From NCBI GenBank assembly GCA_017311185.1, contig JAESUZ010001294.1:992001-1056000 (forward strand): a stretch of DNA of 64,000 nucleotides. Direction: 5' to 3'. Positions 11,212 to 22,061 of the stretch are shown piece after piece (position 1 is the stretch's first letter; every line of letters begins with the position of its first letter). The DNA comes from Proteles cristata cristata (Eukaryota > Chordata > Mammalia > Carnivora > Hyaenidae). The position numbers and the translations under genes were made by a program. The notes beneath the pieces are model-generated. The model had not been told where the DNA came from and did no database searches. It saw nothing but the letters and a program-made list of their open reading frames with translations.

Positions 11212-11415
11212 GTACCAGATCGGCAGGGTTCAGATCTCAGGTCCACCACTCAATGTAACTTTCGGCAAGTTATGTAACCCTCTAGAGCTCAGTTAGTCCA
11301 TCTGAAAAGGGTGGGCAAGGATAGCAGCTCTATCACGACTGTTGTGTTTGCTGAAGGAATAACACATAGCAAGTGCTCATCACAGAACCCGATAGGTGGT
11401 ACGTGCTGAATTCAT
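11212..11415 (+). mobile_element. MIR SINE fossil
   Basis: 'ggttcagatctcaggtccac', 'caatgtaactttcggcaagt', 'tatgtaaccctctagagctc', 'gttagtccatctgaaaaggg' and 'gcaagtgctcatcac' follow MIR core order over about 190 bp. Confidence 0.8.
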
Positions 11416-11879
11416 CATAGTCAAGGGACTGTTATCTCCAAGTGAGAGTCACAGTAAAACATCCCAGAAATATGGAGGCATGAGTGTTCTCCCCACCCAA
11501 GAGCAGTGGTATTAAAGAGGTCAAGACACAGTCTTGTTTAGATGACACTGCTCTTCCTAAAAGCTGCCTAAAAAAGCAATCCCAGGGAGGAGGCCCTGGT
11601 CCACCCTGTGGCTCCACTCCAGCCACAGGAAGCTGCAGAAAAGAGCATTGCTCAGGGGCCCCAAGCTTCCAGTCTGCGCTGATCAGGAAGCCTCTTCCCA
11701 TGTCGGTCAGGGCGAATGGCATCATGGGACAAACTTGCTTCCCTTCATCACCACCTCCCAGATCATCTTCGTCATTTGGGTCCCAGCTCCAGACCAGTCC
11801 ATCCCTCCCTTAGACAGCTCACTCTCTAACCCTCTCTGACGATCCCCGAACCTTGCCACTCTCACCTCTGAAATCTGGA
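11416..11879. other. Unannotated sequence
   Basis: No recognised repeat. Opposing 97-aa and 109-aa frames at 11432-11813 are each other's shadows and have no domain. Confidence 0.45.
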
Positions 11880-12070
11880 ATCTGTCATGCCAACCCTATT
11901 GCTTAGTAGCTGCAAGTGTCTTCAGACCTCTGTGTCCCAACTTCCCGTGTAAAGTGGGGTTAATAATAGTACCTACACTTTAGGACTACTGAGAGGACTA
12001 TGGAAGTTATTCCAAGGAAAGTATTTAAAATATTACTAGACACATAATACATTCTCAATAAAACTGGCTC
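11880..12070 (+). mobile_element. MIR SINE fossil
   Basis: 'cttagtagctgcaagtgtct', 'gtgtcccaacttcccgtgta', 'aagtggggttaataatagta', 'cctacactttaggactactg' and 'cacataatacattctcaata' track the MIR consensus through to its 3' end. Confidence 0.88.
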
Positions 12071-12384
12071 TGATTACTATGATTTGCCACCGTTGTGTGA
12101 AGCCAGATCTCTATAGCTTCGTCTTTTCTGAATGTTCCCTGCCCTTCAGCCCACTGACTGGACCTGGCTGGCTTCCTGTGGTGCCCTCCTCACATCACAG
12201 GTACCTCAGGGCTGGGATGGAGGCAGAGTTAAATACAGTCTTACACCCACAACCACCGCCTTTGCTGTTTCCAAGGCACTGTCCTTTTCCTTTGAAAACC
12301 TCCAGGCCCTTCTGAAGTTCACATGCTTCTAAATACTTCCTCCACTCCTGTCTTGCTCCTGTACCCACTATGTCCCACACAGAA
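12071..12384. other. Unannotated sequence, possibly L2-derived at the right
   Basis: 'tacttcctccactcctgtct' near 12337 may be the upstream part of the following L2. The rest is not recognised. Confidence 0.4.
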
Positions 12385-12905
12385 ACTAGAATAATCTTTT
12401 AAGAACTTAATTCAGATCCTATTCTTCTGCCACTTAGAGCCCTTCTGTAGTGTGTTTGTTATTATACTTGGAACAAAACCCAAAGCCTGTCTACACGTTT
12501 GACCTTACATTCTCTCACTCACTCCCACTGGCTACATAGCAATGTTGGCCTTCGTGGTTCTTGAAACACTGATACTCAATCTCACCCCAGGGCCTTTGCA
12601 CTTGCTGTTTCCACTGCCCTTGACACTTGCATTCTAGATTCTTCATGTCATTCAGGTCTGAATTCAAAGATCATCTTGTCAGAAAATCCTTCCAAAAGCT
12701 CGCAGCATAAACAGCCCCACATTCATTTACCCTTTACTGTGTCTATTGTTCTGAAATGATCTAGATTCTTTTTTAACTTATTCTTTCTATCTTTCTTCTC
12801 TAGGATATACGTTCTGTAAGATCAGGAATCTCTTCTTTATTGTTTATTGTAAAGCCCCATGAGCCTAGGATAGTGCCTGGCCCACAGTAAAACCTTCAGT
12901 ACACA
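12385..12905 (+). mobile_element. LINE-2, long 3' fragment
   Basis: Clear L2 order: 'cttggaacaaaacccaaagc', 'cccagggcctttgcacttgc' then 'tgtttcc', 'ttcaggtctgaattcaaaga' (diverged from ctcaaatgtcacct), 'tgtaagatcaggaatctctt', 'aggatagtgcctggcccaca' and 'gtaaaaccttcagtac'. It reaches the L2 3' end. Confidence 0.88.
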
Positions 12906-12944
12906 TGACGTGATGACAAAACACAAAAGTACAGGGTCCAAAAC

Positions 12945-13055
12945 CACAGAGCTCTGGTGCTGGACTGACCTGGGTTGGAATCTGAGCTCTGCCACTTACT
13001 GTGTGATCTTTGGCAAGTCGTTTACCTCTCTTAGATTCAAAATTCCTCAAACCAC
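12945..13055 (+). mobile_element. MIR SINE, 5' half (split by LINE-1)
   Basis: 'gacctgggttggaatctgag', 'ctctgccacttactgtgtga' and 'tctttggcaagtcgtttacc' are a well-kept MIR core. It stops where a LINE-1 inserts, and the 3' half resumes at 13637. Confidence 0.9.
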
Positions 13056-13636
13056 CCAGCAGTAGCACTGCTAGGAATTTGCCTCAGGGATACAGCAGTG
13101 CTGATGCATAGGGGCACATGTATCCCAATGTTCATAGCAGCACTCTCCACAATAGTCAAATCATGGAAAGAGCCTAAATGTCCATCAACTGACGAATGGA
13201 TCAAGAAGATGTGATTTATCTATACCATGGAATACTACATGGCAATGAGAAACAATGAAATCTGGCCATGTATAGCAACATGGATGGACCTTGAGGGTGT
13301 TATGTTGAATGAAATAAGTGAGGCAGAGAAGGACAGACACCATATGTTTGCACATATAGGAGGATTAGGAGGAACTTAATGAAGGACCATGGGGGAGGAA
13401 AAGGGGAAAAATAGTTGGGGAGAGGAAGGGAGGCAAACCATGCGAGACTCTTGAATGCTGAGAACAAACTGAGGGCTGATGGGGTTGGGGAGAGGGAGAG
13501 GGGGGGTGATGGGCATGGGGGAAGGCACTTGCGGGGATGAGCACTGGGTGTTATATGGAAACCAACTTGACAATAAACAATTTAAGAAAAAAAAAAGAAA
13601 AAAACTTCCCTCTCACAAAAAATCCCCAAAAAACAA
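13056..13636 (+). mobile_element. 5'-truncated LINE-1 inserted into a MIR
   Basis: It starts inside ORF2 ('agcagtagcactgctaggaa'), runs through 'catggatggaccttgagggt', 'ccatatgtttgcacatatag', 'gatgagcactgggtgttata', 'aaccaacttgacaataaaca' and ends in an impure A-rich tail. Target-site duplication aaaattcctcaaacca (13038-13055 area) and aaaattcttcaaacca (about 13634-13650), one mismatch. About 0.58 kb of roughly 6 kb is present, and stops break the ORF2 remnant. Confidence 0.92.
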
Positions 13637-13780
13637 AATTCTTCAAACCAAAATATGGGGGACGTGGGTCCACACCATCAGGGTTGTGATGAAGATTAAC
13701 GAGATGATGGCTCTACAGCACCTAACACACAGCCAAATTCCACGCATTCAACGAATAGTTGTTAGAGTTATTCTATGCCA
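13637..13780 (+). mobile_element. MIR SINE, 3' half (continuation)
   Basis: 'ccatcagggttgtgatgaag', 'attaacgagatgatggctct' and 'acagcacctaacacacagcc' continue exactly where the 5' half stopped at 13055. A 138-aa open frame (13479-13895) is stitched from the LINE-1 tail, this MIR and flank, so it is not a gene. Confidence 0.85.
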
Positions 13781-14550
13781 GAAGACATGGCAGACTTTAA
13801 ACTTTAATGAGATTAAGGTTAGTTACACTTGGATTTGTTTCTCTGTTTCAGTGCGTGGAGCAGTACAGAACCTCGCGGGAAGGAGGCTCCCATGACTCCC
13901 ACCCAGGCAGGGACTCTGCATTTTGGACAGATGCCTCCCTTTGTCTGAGAAAGAGAGCAGATCATCACACCACCTTCCTGGGAATAATCAATCCCATATT
14001 TAAGGTTTAAAGCTGACAGATGAAGGATCCCAAGGTATCATAACTTCTTGTATGAATTAGCACGAGGAACCAAATTTTCCATAGCTTAATTGAAAGCATT
14101 TAGAATGAGGAAAAAAGAAAAAAAAGGGGGGGAAACACATTTCCTTACAAGGAATAAGAGAAAGTCTCAACTCTGTACACCTAAGAAAAGGTCTATTTTC
14201 TGCAATTGAGCAACGTATATATGTTCCCCAGTGCATCCTGCACTTCTGAGAGCGCTCGGGTCCAACTTCTCCTTTTCTCTCCTCTCTGAGGTCTCTGGAC
14301 CATTAAAGTAAGGACAAAGGTGTCTGGTCTGTTCTTAACATTCATGGCCAACAGACAAAGCAGCACTTTCCTCTCTCTGAGGATCCTCTTGAAGCTTTCC
14401 AAGCTCTAACAGGGTCACTTTTTATTTTAAAAGTAGTTGCATCAAGCTTTTTACATGATTCCCAGCTTTTAGCCTGCTCAACAAAGGTAATCAATGCCAC
14501 AGAGGGAGCTCTGCACCGCTCTTCGCTAGGCTGAAGAGAAGCATTATCAA
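13781..14550. other. Unannotated sequence
   Basis: No recognised repeat except a short A/G run at 14110-14135. An acceptor-like 'ttctctgtttcag' ends at 13851 but no matching donor was found nearby. Confidence 0.45.
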
Positions 14551-14574
14551 AAATTCTCTTGTTCTGTTAAAAAC

Positions 14575-14591
14575 TTTTTTTAACATTTATT

Positions 14592-14623
<32 letters not shown>

Positions 14624-14788
14624 GTGAGTGGGGGAGGGGAAGAAAGAGAGGAAGACACAGAATCTGAAGCAGGCTCCAGGCTCCGAGCTGTCAGCACAGA
14701 GCCTGATGTGGGGCTCAAACTCACAAGCTGTGAGATCATGACCTGAGCAAAGTAGAATGCTTAACCAACTGAGCCACTCAGCGCCCCC
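14575..14788 (-). mobile_element. CAN-SINE with (GA)n body
   Basis: The minus-strand head ends at 14788 ('gggggcgctgagtggctcag', first block altered), with a 30-bp (ga)n run at 14597-14622 and tail AAATGTTAAAAAAAGTT. An identical 15-mer aaattctcttgttct occurs left (14552-14566) and 60 bp right (14848-14862) of it, with AT-rich filler (14789-14846) between head and right copy. Confidence 0.9.
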
Positions 14789-14862
14789 GTTTTAAAATTT
14801 TTTTTAATTTTAAATTTTATTTATTTATTTACTTACTTATTTATTTAAATTCTCTTGTTCTT

Positions 14863-15125
14863 TTATTTATTTATTTTTAAAATAATTAATTGTCAAGTTG
14901 GTTTCCATATAACACCCAGTGCTCATCCCCACAAGTGCCCTCCTCCATGCCCATCACCCCCCTTCCCCTCTCACCCATCCCCATCAGCCCTTAGTTTGTT
15001 CTAGGCATTCAAGAGTCTCTCATGGTTTGCCTCCCTTCCTCTCTCCTACTATTTTTCCCCTTCTTCTCCGTCATGGTCCACCATTAAGCTCCTCCTAATC
15101 CTCCTATACGTGCAAACATATGGTA
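14863..15125 (-). mobile_element. LINE-1 3' UTR end, minus strand
   Basis: On the minus strand it reads 'ccatatgtttgcacgtatag', 'aggaggattaggaggagctt', 'gcaaaccatgagagactctt', 'gagcactgggtgttatatgg', 'aaaccaacttgacaatta' and then the A/T tail (14863-14888). Same subfamily as the copy at 13.1 kb. 5' truncated, only about 260 bp. Confidence 0.9.
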
Positions 15126-15775
15126 TCTTTACTCTGGAAAACAGTATGGAGTTTTCTCAAAAACTTAAAAATAGAACTAATCTATGATCCAGCAATTGCA
15201 CTACTAGGTATTTACACAAAGGATACAAAGGTACAAATTTGAAGAGGTACACGCACCTCAGTGTTGATAGCAGCATTATCAACAATAGTCAAACCATGGA
15301 AAGATATTATCTATCTATAACTATTACACACACACACACACAGACACACACAGACACACACACACCTCAGAATATTATTCAGCCATCAAAAAGAATGAAA
15401 TCTTGCCCTTTGCAACAATGTGGATGGAGCTAAGCAAAGTCAGAGTCAGTCAGAGAAAGAGAGATACCATATGATTTCACTCATAGGTGGAATGTAAGAG
15501 ACAAAACAGATGAACATATGGGAAGGAGCATAAAAGAGACAGAGAAAAGGAAACAAGCCATAAGAGACTGTTAACAGCAGAGAACAACCTGAGGGTTGCT
15601 GGAGGCAGGTGGGTGGGGGACGGGCTAGCTGGGTGATGGATACTAAGGAGGCCACCTGTTGTGATGAGCACTGGGTGTTGTATGTAAGTGAGAGTCACTG
15701 AATTCTACTCCTGAAACCTGTATCGCGCTGTATGTGAACTAACTAAAATTTACATAAAAGTTTACAAAGAAAATA
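15126..15775 (+). mobile_element. 5'-truncated LINE-1, plus strand, head to head with the previous copy
   Basis: It starts in ORF2 ('ctctggaaaacagtatggag'), then 'gatccagcaattgcactact', 'caatgtggatggagctaagc', 'gatttcactcataggtggaa', 'gagcactgggtgttgtatgt', 'ctactcctgaaacctgtatc' and 'actaactaaaatttacataa'. The 3' UTR differs from the neighbour, so two elements meet here rather than one 5'-inverted element. A (CA)n tract sits inside. Confidence 0.9.
15326..15365. repeat. (CA)n microsatellite with CAGA interruptions, inside LINE-1
   Basis: About 40 bp of ca repeats broken by two 'cagaca' units. It replaces the usual ORF2-end coding stretch, which shows the element is long dead. Confidence 0.9.
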
Positions 15776-16539
15776 GAAGGTGGCTTTGGGTGAAGAGTAG
15801 GGCTGAAGCAAGTAGCTGGGTGTGCTTCCGTCAGTGAGGGGCAGCCGGGGTTTGGCATGGGAGACGGTTCTGTTTTAGGCATCCTGACAATGAGATGCCA
15901 GTGGGCTGCCAGGCAGAGGTGTCCGGTGTGCGGCTGGCCACATCTCCACGGATACCACCAGGCGATATTCCTTAGTCATATCACCACCAGGAACGTCCTC
16001 TGGCCTGAAATTATTGTAGCTGAAGAATCATGTACAAAACGAAATCCAGATACACTTGGATTCTGAATGAGGGAGGTTTCTGGCTGGGATGGTGAAAGGG
16101 AGAGAAAGGACTGAGGCCGAGAGTAAACGCAAGGCCAGGACACAGGGAGAGGAAGCAAGAGACAGAAGGAACAGGAAAACAGAAATCACACAGAGCTGTG
16201 CACAGAAGGGAGAGAGATCGCCTGGGGGCGGGATTGGAAGACGTGGGGCGACAGGGTTAGAGGGACAGAGAGGGCTGCGGGAGAGAGGTGGTTTAGAGCA
16301 TATGGAAGCGGCTCTCTTACTGGAGTTCAAATGCATCTACCTGCCTTGCTGCCTACTTGGATAATGGTCATTGGAATAAACCAGTGTTTGGCATTTTTGC
16401 TAGCCATTCCTAAATTAATCACTACCCACAGTTCTTTTGGTAACCTTACCGCAGATTAGCTTGGCTTGAGCCAATGAGCCAGTGAAAGCAGTCAATGTGT
16501 GCTGGGCGAATCGTAGACAGAGGCATCTGGTCCAATTTT
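15776..16539. other. Unannotated sequence, purine-rich centre
   Basis: No interspersed repeat recognised. A purine-rich stretch at 16080-16290 produces a 91-aa plus frame and its 102-aa antisense shadow, both low complexity. Confidence 0.5.
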
Positions 16540-16800
16540 CTCTGTCTGCACTGTCCAACATGGCAGCGGCCGGCCACTGACTACTGAGCACTTAACATGT
16601 GGCTAATTCAACTGAGGAACTGAATTTTAACTTCAATGTTAACTAATTTCTCAGAGTATGGTAAGTGTATCAAAGGGGGTGTAAACAAGATACAGTACTA
16701 GTATACAAACGAACATTTAAAGAATTTAATAGTTATGAAATTAAATGAACATTTACAAAATGACAGCTGATTATTTTAAGGTATATTAGAAGACTCTATC
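16540..16800 (-). mobile_element. hAT-type MER DNA transposon fossil
   Basis: 'cactgtccaacatggcagcg', 'actgagcacttaacatgtgg' and 'ctgaggaactgaattttaac' match the common mammalian non-autonomous element with the agccacatgtggct motif. The AT-rich body follows ('gtaagtgtatcaaagg'). Exact family not certain; strand is relative to an assumed consensus. Confidence 0.6.
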
Positions 16801-17959
16801 TGGCCCATCAAATGGATGATTTCATAGGGGCCACAGTGCTTAGAATAAAAAAAATGATATAGTGCATTTATTGGAAGACAAATATGACATAAATAATAGG
16901 ACACGTGGTACATGAACTTGGCATAAATCCTGAAGGCTGAATGACCAAAGGCTGGGAAATTCTGGACTGGGCCATGTTTTCCCAGCACATTACACTGCAG
17001 ATTAACAAACGACTTTAATTTGTTACTACAGGCTCACAGTGTAAGAAAGAAGAGTTGTTTTTCAATTTTTGCCATGGACGAGTGAGACAAGAGGGGAAGG
17101 AGGTGAGAGACCACAAAAATCTGCCAAGAAAGCGGAGATTCTAGTCAAGCCAAGCTCTGTGGTTGTGGTAGATGCAATTGGGCCACTCCTGCTCATGCAT
17201 TCGCTTGCTGGACGGACTGGGGACAGAATGCCAGTGATGATATCCCAGAGATATCACATGGAGTAAAGAAGGTAGATAAACATAGGCTGGAAACTATAGA
17301 GAACCCAGTGCCAATGTTACTCCATCTCATTCCCTGCTCATTTTTCTTAGTTGTTTCCTCTTCCAAGGCCCCACCCACCTGGACCGCATCTCAAAGGATC
17401 TCAGAAAAGTTACTAAGTCATACTAATCAGTTTCTATGCTTTTGGCTACCCTGTATCCTAAGGTATGCTGACCAGAGTGCTTCCACTTGGTCCAAAGCCC
17501 TGCCGAGGCCCAGGGTCAGTGGTCCAGTCTAACGCAGGCCTCGGACTACGGGTCTGATTCGGGTTATTAAGGGAGGGTGTGTGTCACCCTGCAAGGGGAG
17601 CAACAGCCAGGTCCCTGCATCTGCTGATCCTCCAAAAAAAACCTGCCAGGACTTTGCCAGAGTGTGCCCTGAAATACAGCCAAGGCACAAATTAACACCC
17701 ACTTTCCGGCAACGGGAACAATTCCTGAAAAAGCCACTTCCGCAAAACCCGAGGCAACCTGGAATAATCCGGGAGCCAAGACACAATTTATTACTTCACA
17801 AAGAACACAGGACTCTGATCCAGCAGCAAACTAGCTGCTGGGTTTTTTCCTTTCCCACACAAACTGCATTTCAAAGGCCTGACACTTGCAATTTACAAGC
17901 CCAGCCTTTCTGAGGAATGCTTTAAATAGCCAAAGATGTAGAGAATGTCGTAATTGAAG
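16801..17959. other. Unannotated single-copy-like sequence
   Basis: No recognised repeat or exon. The 110-aa plus frame at 17581-17913 and the opposing 85-aa and 70-aa frames overlap each other without domain signals. Confidence 0.45.
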
Positions 17960-18125
17960 ACAACATAGAGACCGGGTGCTCTTGGGTCCCTCCGCTTAGA
18001 CACGGGATCACAGGCCTGGGCAGGGCAAGCAAGCGACTTGCCCAGGATCACACACAGCGACAGGTGATGACACAGCCAGCCCTGAAACTGAGGTATCTGG
18101 TTGGATTCCATGATCTCTTCTCTCT
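17960..18125 (-). mobile_element. MIR SINE fossil
   Basis: 'cgacttgcccaggatcacac' and 'acagcgacaggtgatgacac' are the reverse complement of the MIR core (ttgggcaagt, gtgtgacc). Diverged. Confidence 0.65.
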
Positions 18126-18364
18126 CCAGCTCCTCCAATTTTTTTTACTCCATTTGAGCATTAATCATGTCCTCAATTTAACATTTTAAATGAAATATTT
18201 TTCATTTTCAAACTAGCAGAATCCAAAAGGGAATTCGGGCATTGCTTAGGAGACGGGAGCCAGACAGTATCAGAGGTTAATTTTTAACCCTTTTCCATGA
18301 AAAGAGTTGAACACGGGTCTCACTGGGGGAACTAAAGTTACTGTGTGCATTAGGGTGAGCCGGG

Positions 18365-18870
18365 ATAACACATGAAATCCCTGCTGGCGGGAATGGAAAC
18401 TGGTAAAACCATTCTGAAGACAAAAGATGGCACTATGCATTAAATGCCCCAAGATATCCAATCCTCAGTTTAGACCCAAAATTCCTACTGCTAGGAACTT
18501 TCCTTGAGGGAGTAACTAAAAAAGTGAGCAAACATGATGGATTCTTCGTAGGAGGGTGGACACGTGGAAATAAGTAATAGCAAGGCTCGGTTGGACACAT
18601 TTGGATACATCCATCCACGGCATGCTATGCACCCAAAAGAAAGGCTATCTATTTATATCTTCTAACAGACATGTGCGTGATGTGTTCTTTAAAAAGCACT
18701 TCACAAAACCCGGCCCCTACAGTATGATCCCACTTTTGTTAAGCTTTTTATTTATTAGCCAACAATAAAACAGATCTGAGATTCCCACCAGATAAAGGGG
18801 GCCAAAGAAACTTTGCATTTTTCTGCTTTTGTTTGTGGTTTCTGTTTTCTTGTCACGGAAATGTATTGAT
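18365..18870 (+). mobile_element. Ancient LINE-1 fossil (ORF2 end/3' UTR)
   Basis: 'ctgctggcgggaatggaaac', 'tggtaaaaccattctgaaga', 'aattcctactgctaggaact', 'gatacatccatccacggcat' and 'cagtatgatcccacttttgt' follow the LINE-1 M-type order for the end of ORF2 and the 3' UTR, strongly decayed. Confidence 0.7.
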
Positions 18871-19224
18871 TAATTCATAGAGGTTTTTGGCAAGGTCTTA
18901 AAAATGAAATGAGTGTATTCTTTACTACCCAAAGTGGATACCCACAAAAGAATAACCTTAATACCTTCTCTACTGGCAAGATCCATGAGCCGGATGGTGA
19001 TGCTTATCTCTACTCCAACATCTGTCAAGTCCTCCTAATAACTCCTGCAGGTGGCCTGATGGAACTGGCTCTCTCCACCACAGGCCATTACAAGCCTCAT
19101 GTCCAGGACAGAAATGTGACCTTGGTGATTACTGCCCTTCCTTTCCTTGGTACAAAGGAGTCTTCTTTCTGTTCCCTTGCAGATGGGCTCAGCTATTTTT
19201 CACCTTCTGTGTACATTCAGAGAA
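18871..19224. other. Unannotated sequence
   Basis: Nothing recognised. A 106-aa plus frame at 18909-19229 has no domain. Confidence 0.4.
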
Positions 19225-19353
19225 GGTGATGTAGCCCAAAGAGCCCTGGCTCTGACATCAGTTGGCCTGGGTTCAAGTACTGGCTTTGCCATTTATTTGC
19301 TGCCTGACTTTAAGCAAGTATCTTTACTTCTCCGAACTTGAGTTTCTTCTTTT
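19225..19353 (+). mobile_element. MIR SINE, 5' half
   Basis: 'ggcctgggttcaagtactgg', 'ctttgccatttatttgctgc' and 'gactttaagcaagtatcttt' are MIR core. It ends where an antisense LINE-1 begins. Confidence 0.85.
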
Positions 19354-20210
19354 GTAAAGGTACAATTCACACATCACAAAATGCACAACCCTTAAGTGTA
19401 CGGTTCCGAGTTTTGACATTTATAAATACTACAGATATTTACACTCACATATCCACCATATAAATCAAAGTATAGAACATTTCCGTGACCTCAGAAAGCT
19501 CCCTCCGCTCCTTTCAAGTCAATTTCTGTAAACTGAGACCTCCACTGTCTGATTTCTGCTACCATAGCTTAGTTCTGCCCGTCTTAGAACTTCATATAAA
19601 CTGAATTCTGTAGATGAACTCTTTTGCGTCTGGCTTCTTTCGATCAACATAATGTTTTTGAGGTTTAGGTATGTTGTTATAGGAGTAGTTTGTACCTTTT
19701 TGTTGAACATATCTGCTGTTTGAATACAGCTGATGGGTCTCCACTCACCTATTGGTGGCTATTTGCTTTGTCTTCTGTTTCGGGCTATTATGAATAGAGC
19801 TGTTAATATTCTTGTTTGTGTTTGTGGGTGTGTGTCTGTGTTTTGATTTCTCTTCGGTGAATACCCAAGAATGGAATTGCTGGATCAATTCTCCAAAGGG
19901 GTTGTGCTTTTTTACACGCCCACTGGCACTTTAGGAAGGTTTCTGTCTCTCTTCCTCATCAACACTTTGTACCATCAGTGAAGTGGAGGTTTTAATTTGT
20001 GTATTCCTGGTGATTAACGATGTTGAGCATCTTCATGTAATTATTGGCCATTTATATATCTTCTTTTGCTAAGTTTCAGTGTAAACTTTTGCCCATTTTA
20101 ACAGGCTGTTAGTCTTTATTGTTATTAATATTATGAGTTCTTTATATATTCTGGGTATAAGTCCATTGTCACTTAGAATGGTTTTAAAGATACTTCCCCA
20201 CGTATCTCGA
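19354..20210 (-). mobile_element. Ancient LINE-1 fossil, minus strand
   Basis: In antisense it shows the LINE-1 ORF2 end: 'ctattatgaatagagctgtt', 'aatggaattgctggatcaat', 'gtgtattcctggtgattaac', 'gatgttgagcatcttcatgt', 'attattggccatttatatat' and 'gttctttatatattctgggt'. On the left the 3' UTR part 'gtacaattcacacatcacaa' is present. About 850 bp, frames broken. Confidence 0.9.
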
Positions 20211-20335
20211 ACATTCAAGGTAAGTAGCAAAATAGACAATGCTGTGACAGTCTATAAACGCCCAAGGATAGCCTTCCTTAACAGAAATCACAATTCTATT
20301 TGTAAAGACAGTAAAATGAGGGCTAAAAACATTGT

Positions 20336-20547
20336 GGGGCACCTGGGTGGCTTGGACAGTTAAGTGCCTGACTTCAGCTCAGGTCATGATCTCACAGTCT
20401 ATGGGTTCAAGCCCTACATAAGGCTCTGAGCTGAGAGCTCAGAGCCTGGAGTTTGCTTCAGATTGTGTCTCCCTCTCTCTCCGCCCCTCCTCTGCTTGCA
20501 CTCTGTCTCTCTCTCCCTCAAAATAAGCATTAAAAAAAAACAACAAC
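20336..20547 (+). mobile_element. CAN-SINE
   Basis: Head 'ggggcacctgggtggcttgg', box B 'gggttcaagcc', (CT)n body and a 'aaaataagcattaaaaaaaa' tail. Flanks gctaaaaacattg (left) and cctaaaacactg (right) form a diverged target-site duplication. Confidence 0.93.
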
Positions 20548-21072
20548 CTAAAACACTGCAAGGATGGCACATCCCCCATGTACACAGATGACAGGAAGCC
20601 CTCGACTTTGTCTCACCACCTTGGAAAGCCTCTGGCACTGCTGGTCTATCTACCACTTGATTCTCTTGAGTCTGTGTCTTCCGAATACTGTTTCTCTATC
20701 AGCTCATGTCACAATTATCATGCCCTTGTCTATCTTTAGATTTTGGATCAATTTTTTTTTTTTTTTTTTGCTCGGATCTCTGACTGCTTTCTGTATTCCT
20801 GAAATGCTGGGTTTTGAGCTTCTTGCAACCACAGTTTACGTTATTTTCTTGTGTGACTTATTGCTTATCTTGAATCCTGTCCTTTGCTCACCTTCCTGCC
20901 TGTTCCCATGGTTTTCATGGTCTTGCTTTTATACCAAGAGTCAAAAGGTTCTTGTGCTCTGTCTGTTTATGTGGCTTCAGGCCCTTGGTTCTATTCTGGG
21001 TCCAGCCCACTCTTTATTCTTTGCATATCTGGGCTGGCCCATGATCTACCGGACTTGGTTCCTCATTTCTTT
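20548..21072. other. Unannotated sequence with poly-T run
   Basis: An 18-nt T run at 20752-20769 is the only structure seen. The 229-aa plus frame 20564-21253 starts here but its last 60 residues are antisense SINE. Its hydrophobic F/L-rich composition reflects the T-rich sequence, and no family is recognised. Confidence 0.45.
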
Positions 21073-21297
21073 TTCTTTTAATTTTTTAAATGTTTTATTT
21101 ATTTCTGAGAGAGAGAGAGAGAAAGAGCGAGCATGGGAGGGTCAGAGAGAGAGGGAGACACAGAATCCGAAGCAGGCTCCAGGCTCTGAGCTAGCTGTCA
21201 GCACAGAGCTCGATGCGGGACTCGAACCCACAAACCATGAGATCAGGACCTGAGTTGAAGCTGGACGCTCAACCAACTGAGCCACCCAGGCATCCCT
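21073..21297 (-). mobile_element. CAN-SINE
   Basis: The minus-strand head ends at 21297 ('gatgcctgggtggctcagtt'), with a (GA)n body at 21108-21126 and an AAATAAAACATTTAAAAAATT tail region. Target-site duplication cctcatttctt at 21061-21071 and 21298-21308, exact over 11 bp. A 4-bp 'agct' repeat inside the body is a private change. Confidence 0.94.
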
Positions 21298-21604
21298 CCT
21301 CATTTCTTACCCTAGAAATAATATTGCCCAAATGTCTATGGGATAAGAGGTAGATTCTGTTTCCTAAGACAAAATATTAGCATTGGCCTTGGCAATAAAA
21401 GTCTTCAATAACTGAGTTCCTATCATCTTTCCCTGTCTAGCTTTCATTGTTTTTAAAATAAATTTTCCAACAGGAAAATGTATTTTCTCCCATTAAATTA
21501 AAAAGACCAATATAAAATAATAAGCAAGGATCACAAGAGTTGTCAATTCATTGCTATTTTAATGACAAGCTAGAAGAAACTGGGCTCATGTGATTTTTTG
21601 ACTC

Positions 21605-21985
21605 CTCCACATGTTCATTCATTCATTCACTAAGCATTTATTGATCACCTGCTGGATGTGAGTTTCTGTGATTGGAGCTGAAAATATAAATAAGACTTGG
21701 ACACAAAACCTTACTCTGAGATGTTCGCTGACTGGTGAGGAAAGCCAATAGGTAAAGAATCTTCTTTCTACAAAATGGGAAGTGTTACAATGCAAGTACA
21801 AGGTGCTATAGGAGTTTAGGGGAGAGATGGAATGTGATTCCAGAGGCCGTCGGGATTAATGTGATGGTGATATTTCACAGAAAAGGTCTATTTGAGCATT
21901 GTGTTAAAGGATAATTAGAAATTTAGCAGACAAACAAGGAAGACAGGGAATGGTGTCAACAGAAATGTATTTCACCAGACCCTTA
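21605..21985 (-). mobile_element. LINE-2 fossil, minus strand
   Basis: 'cattcattcattcactaagc' and 'atttattgatcacctgctgg' are the L2 3' end in antisense. 'gctgaaaatataaataagac' and 'gggaagtgttacaatgcaag' continue, and 'tttcacagaaaaggtctatt' plus 'tgagcattgtgttaaaggat' match the next L2 block. About 380 bp. Confidence 0.8.
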
Positions 21986-22061
21986 ATCTCCCATGATGCT
22001 AGAAACAACTTGATGATAAAAATGATAGCTTCCTAAAAAAGAATGTTTAAAAATAGAGAGA

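Noticed and set aside
13479..13895. 138-aa frame
   Set aside because: Stitched together from LINE-1 3' UTR, MIR and flanking DNA.
13835..13925. Acceptor-like ttctctgtttcag followed by an open stretch
   Set aside because: No usable donor follows and the peptide is unfamiliar, so an exon call is not justified.
20564..21253. 229-aa open frame, hydrophobic, longest in the window
   Set aside because: The last ~60 residues are antisense SINE, the hydrophobic part comes from T-rich sequence including an 18-nt T run, and no family is recognised.
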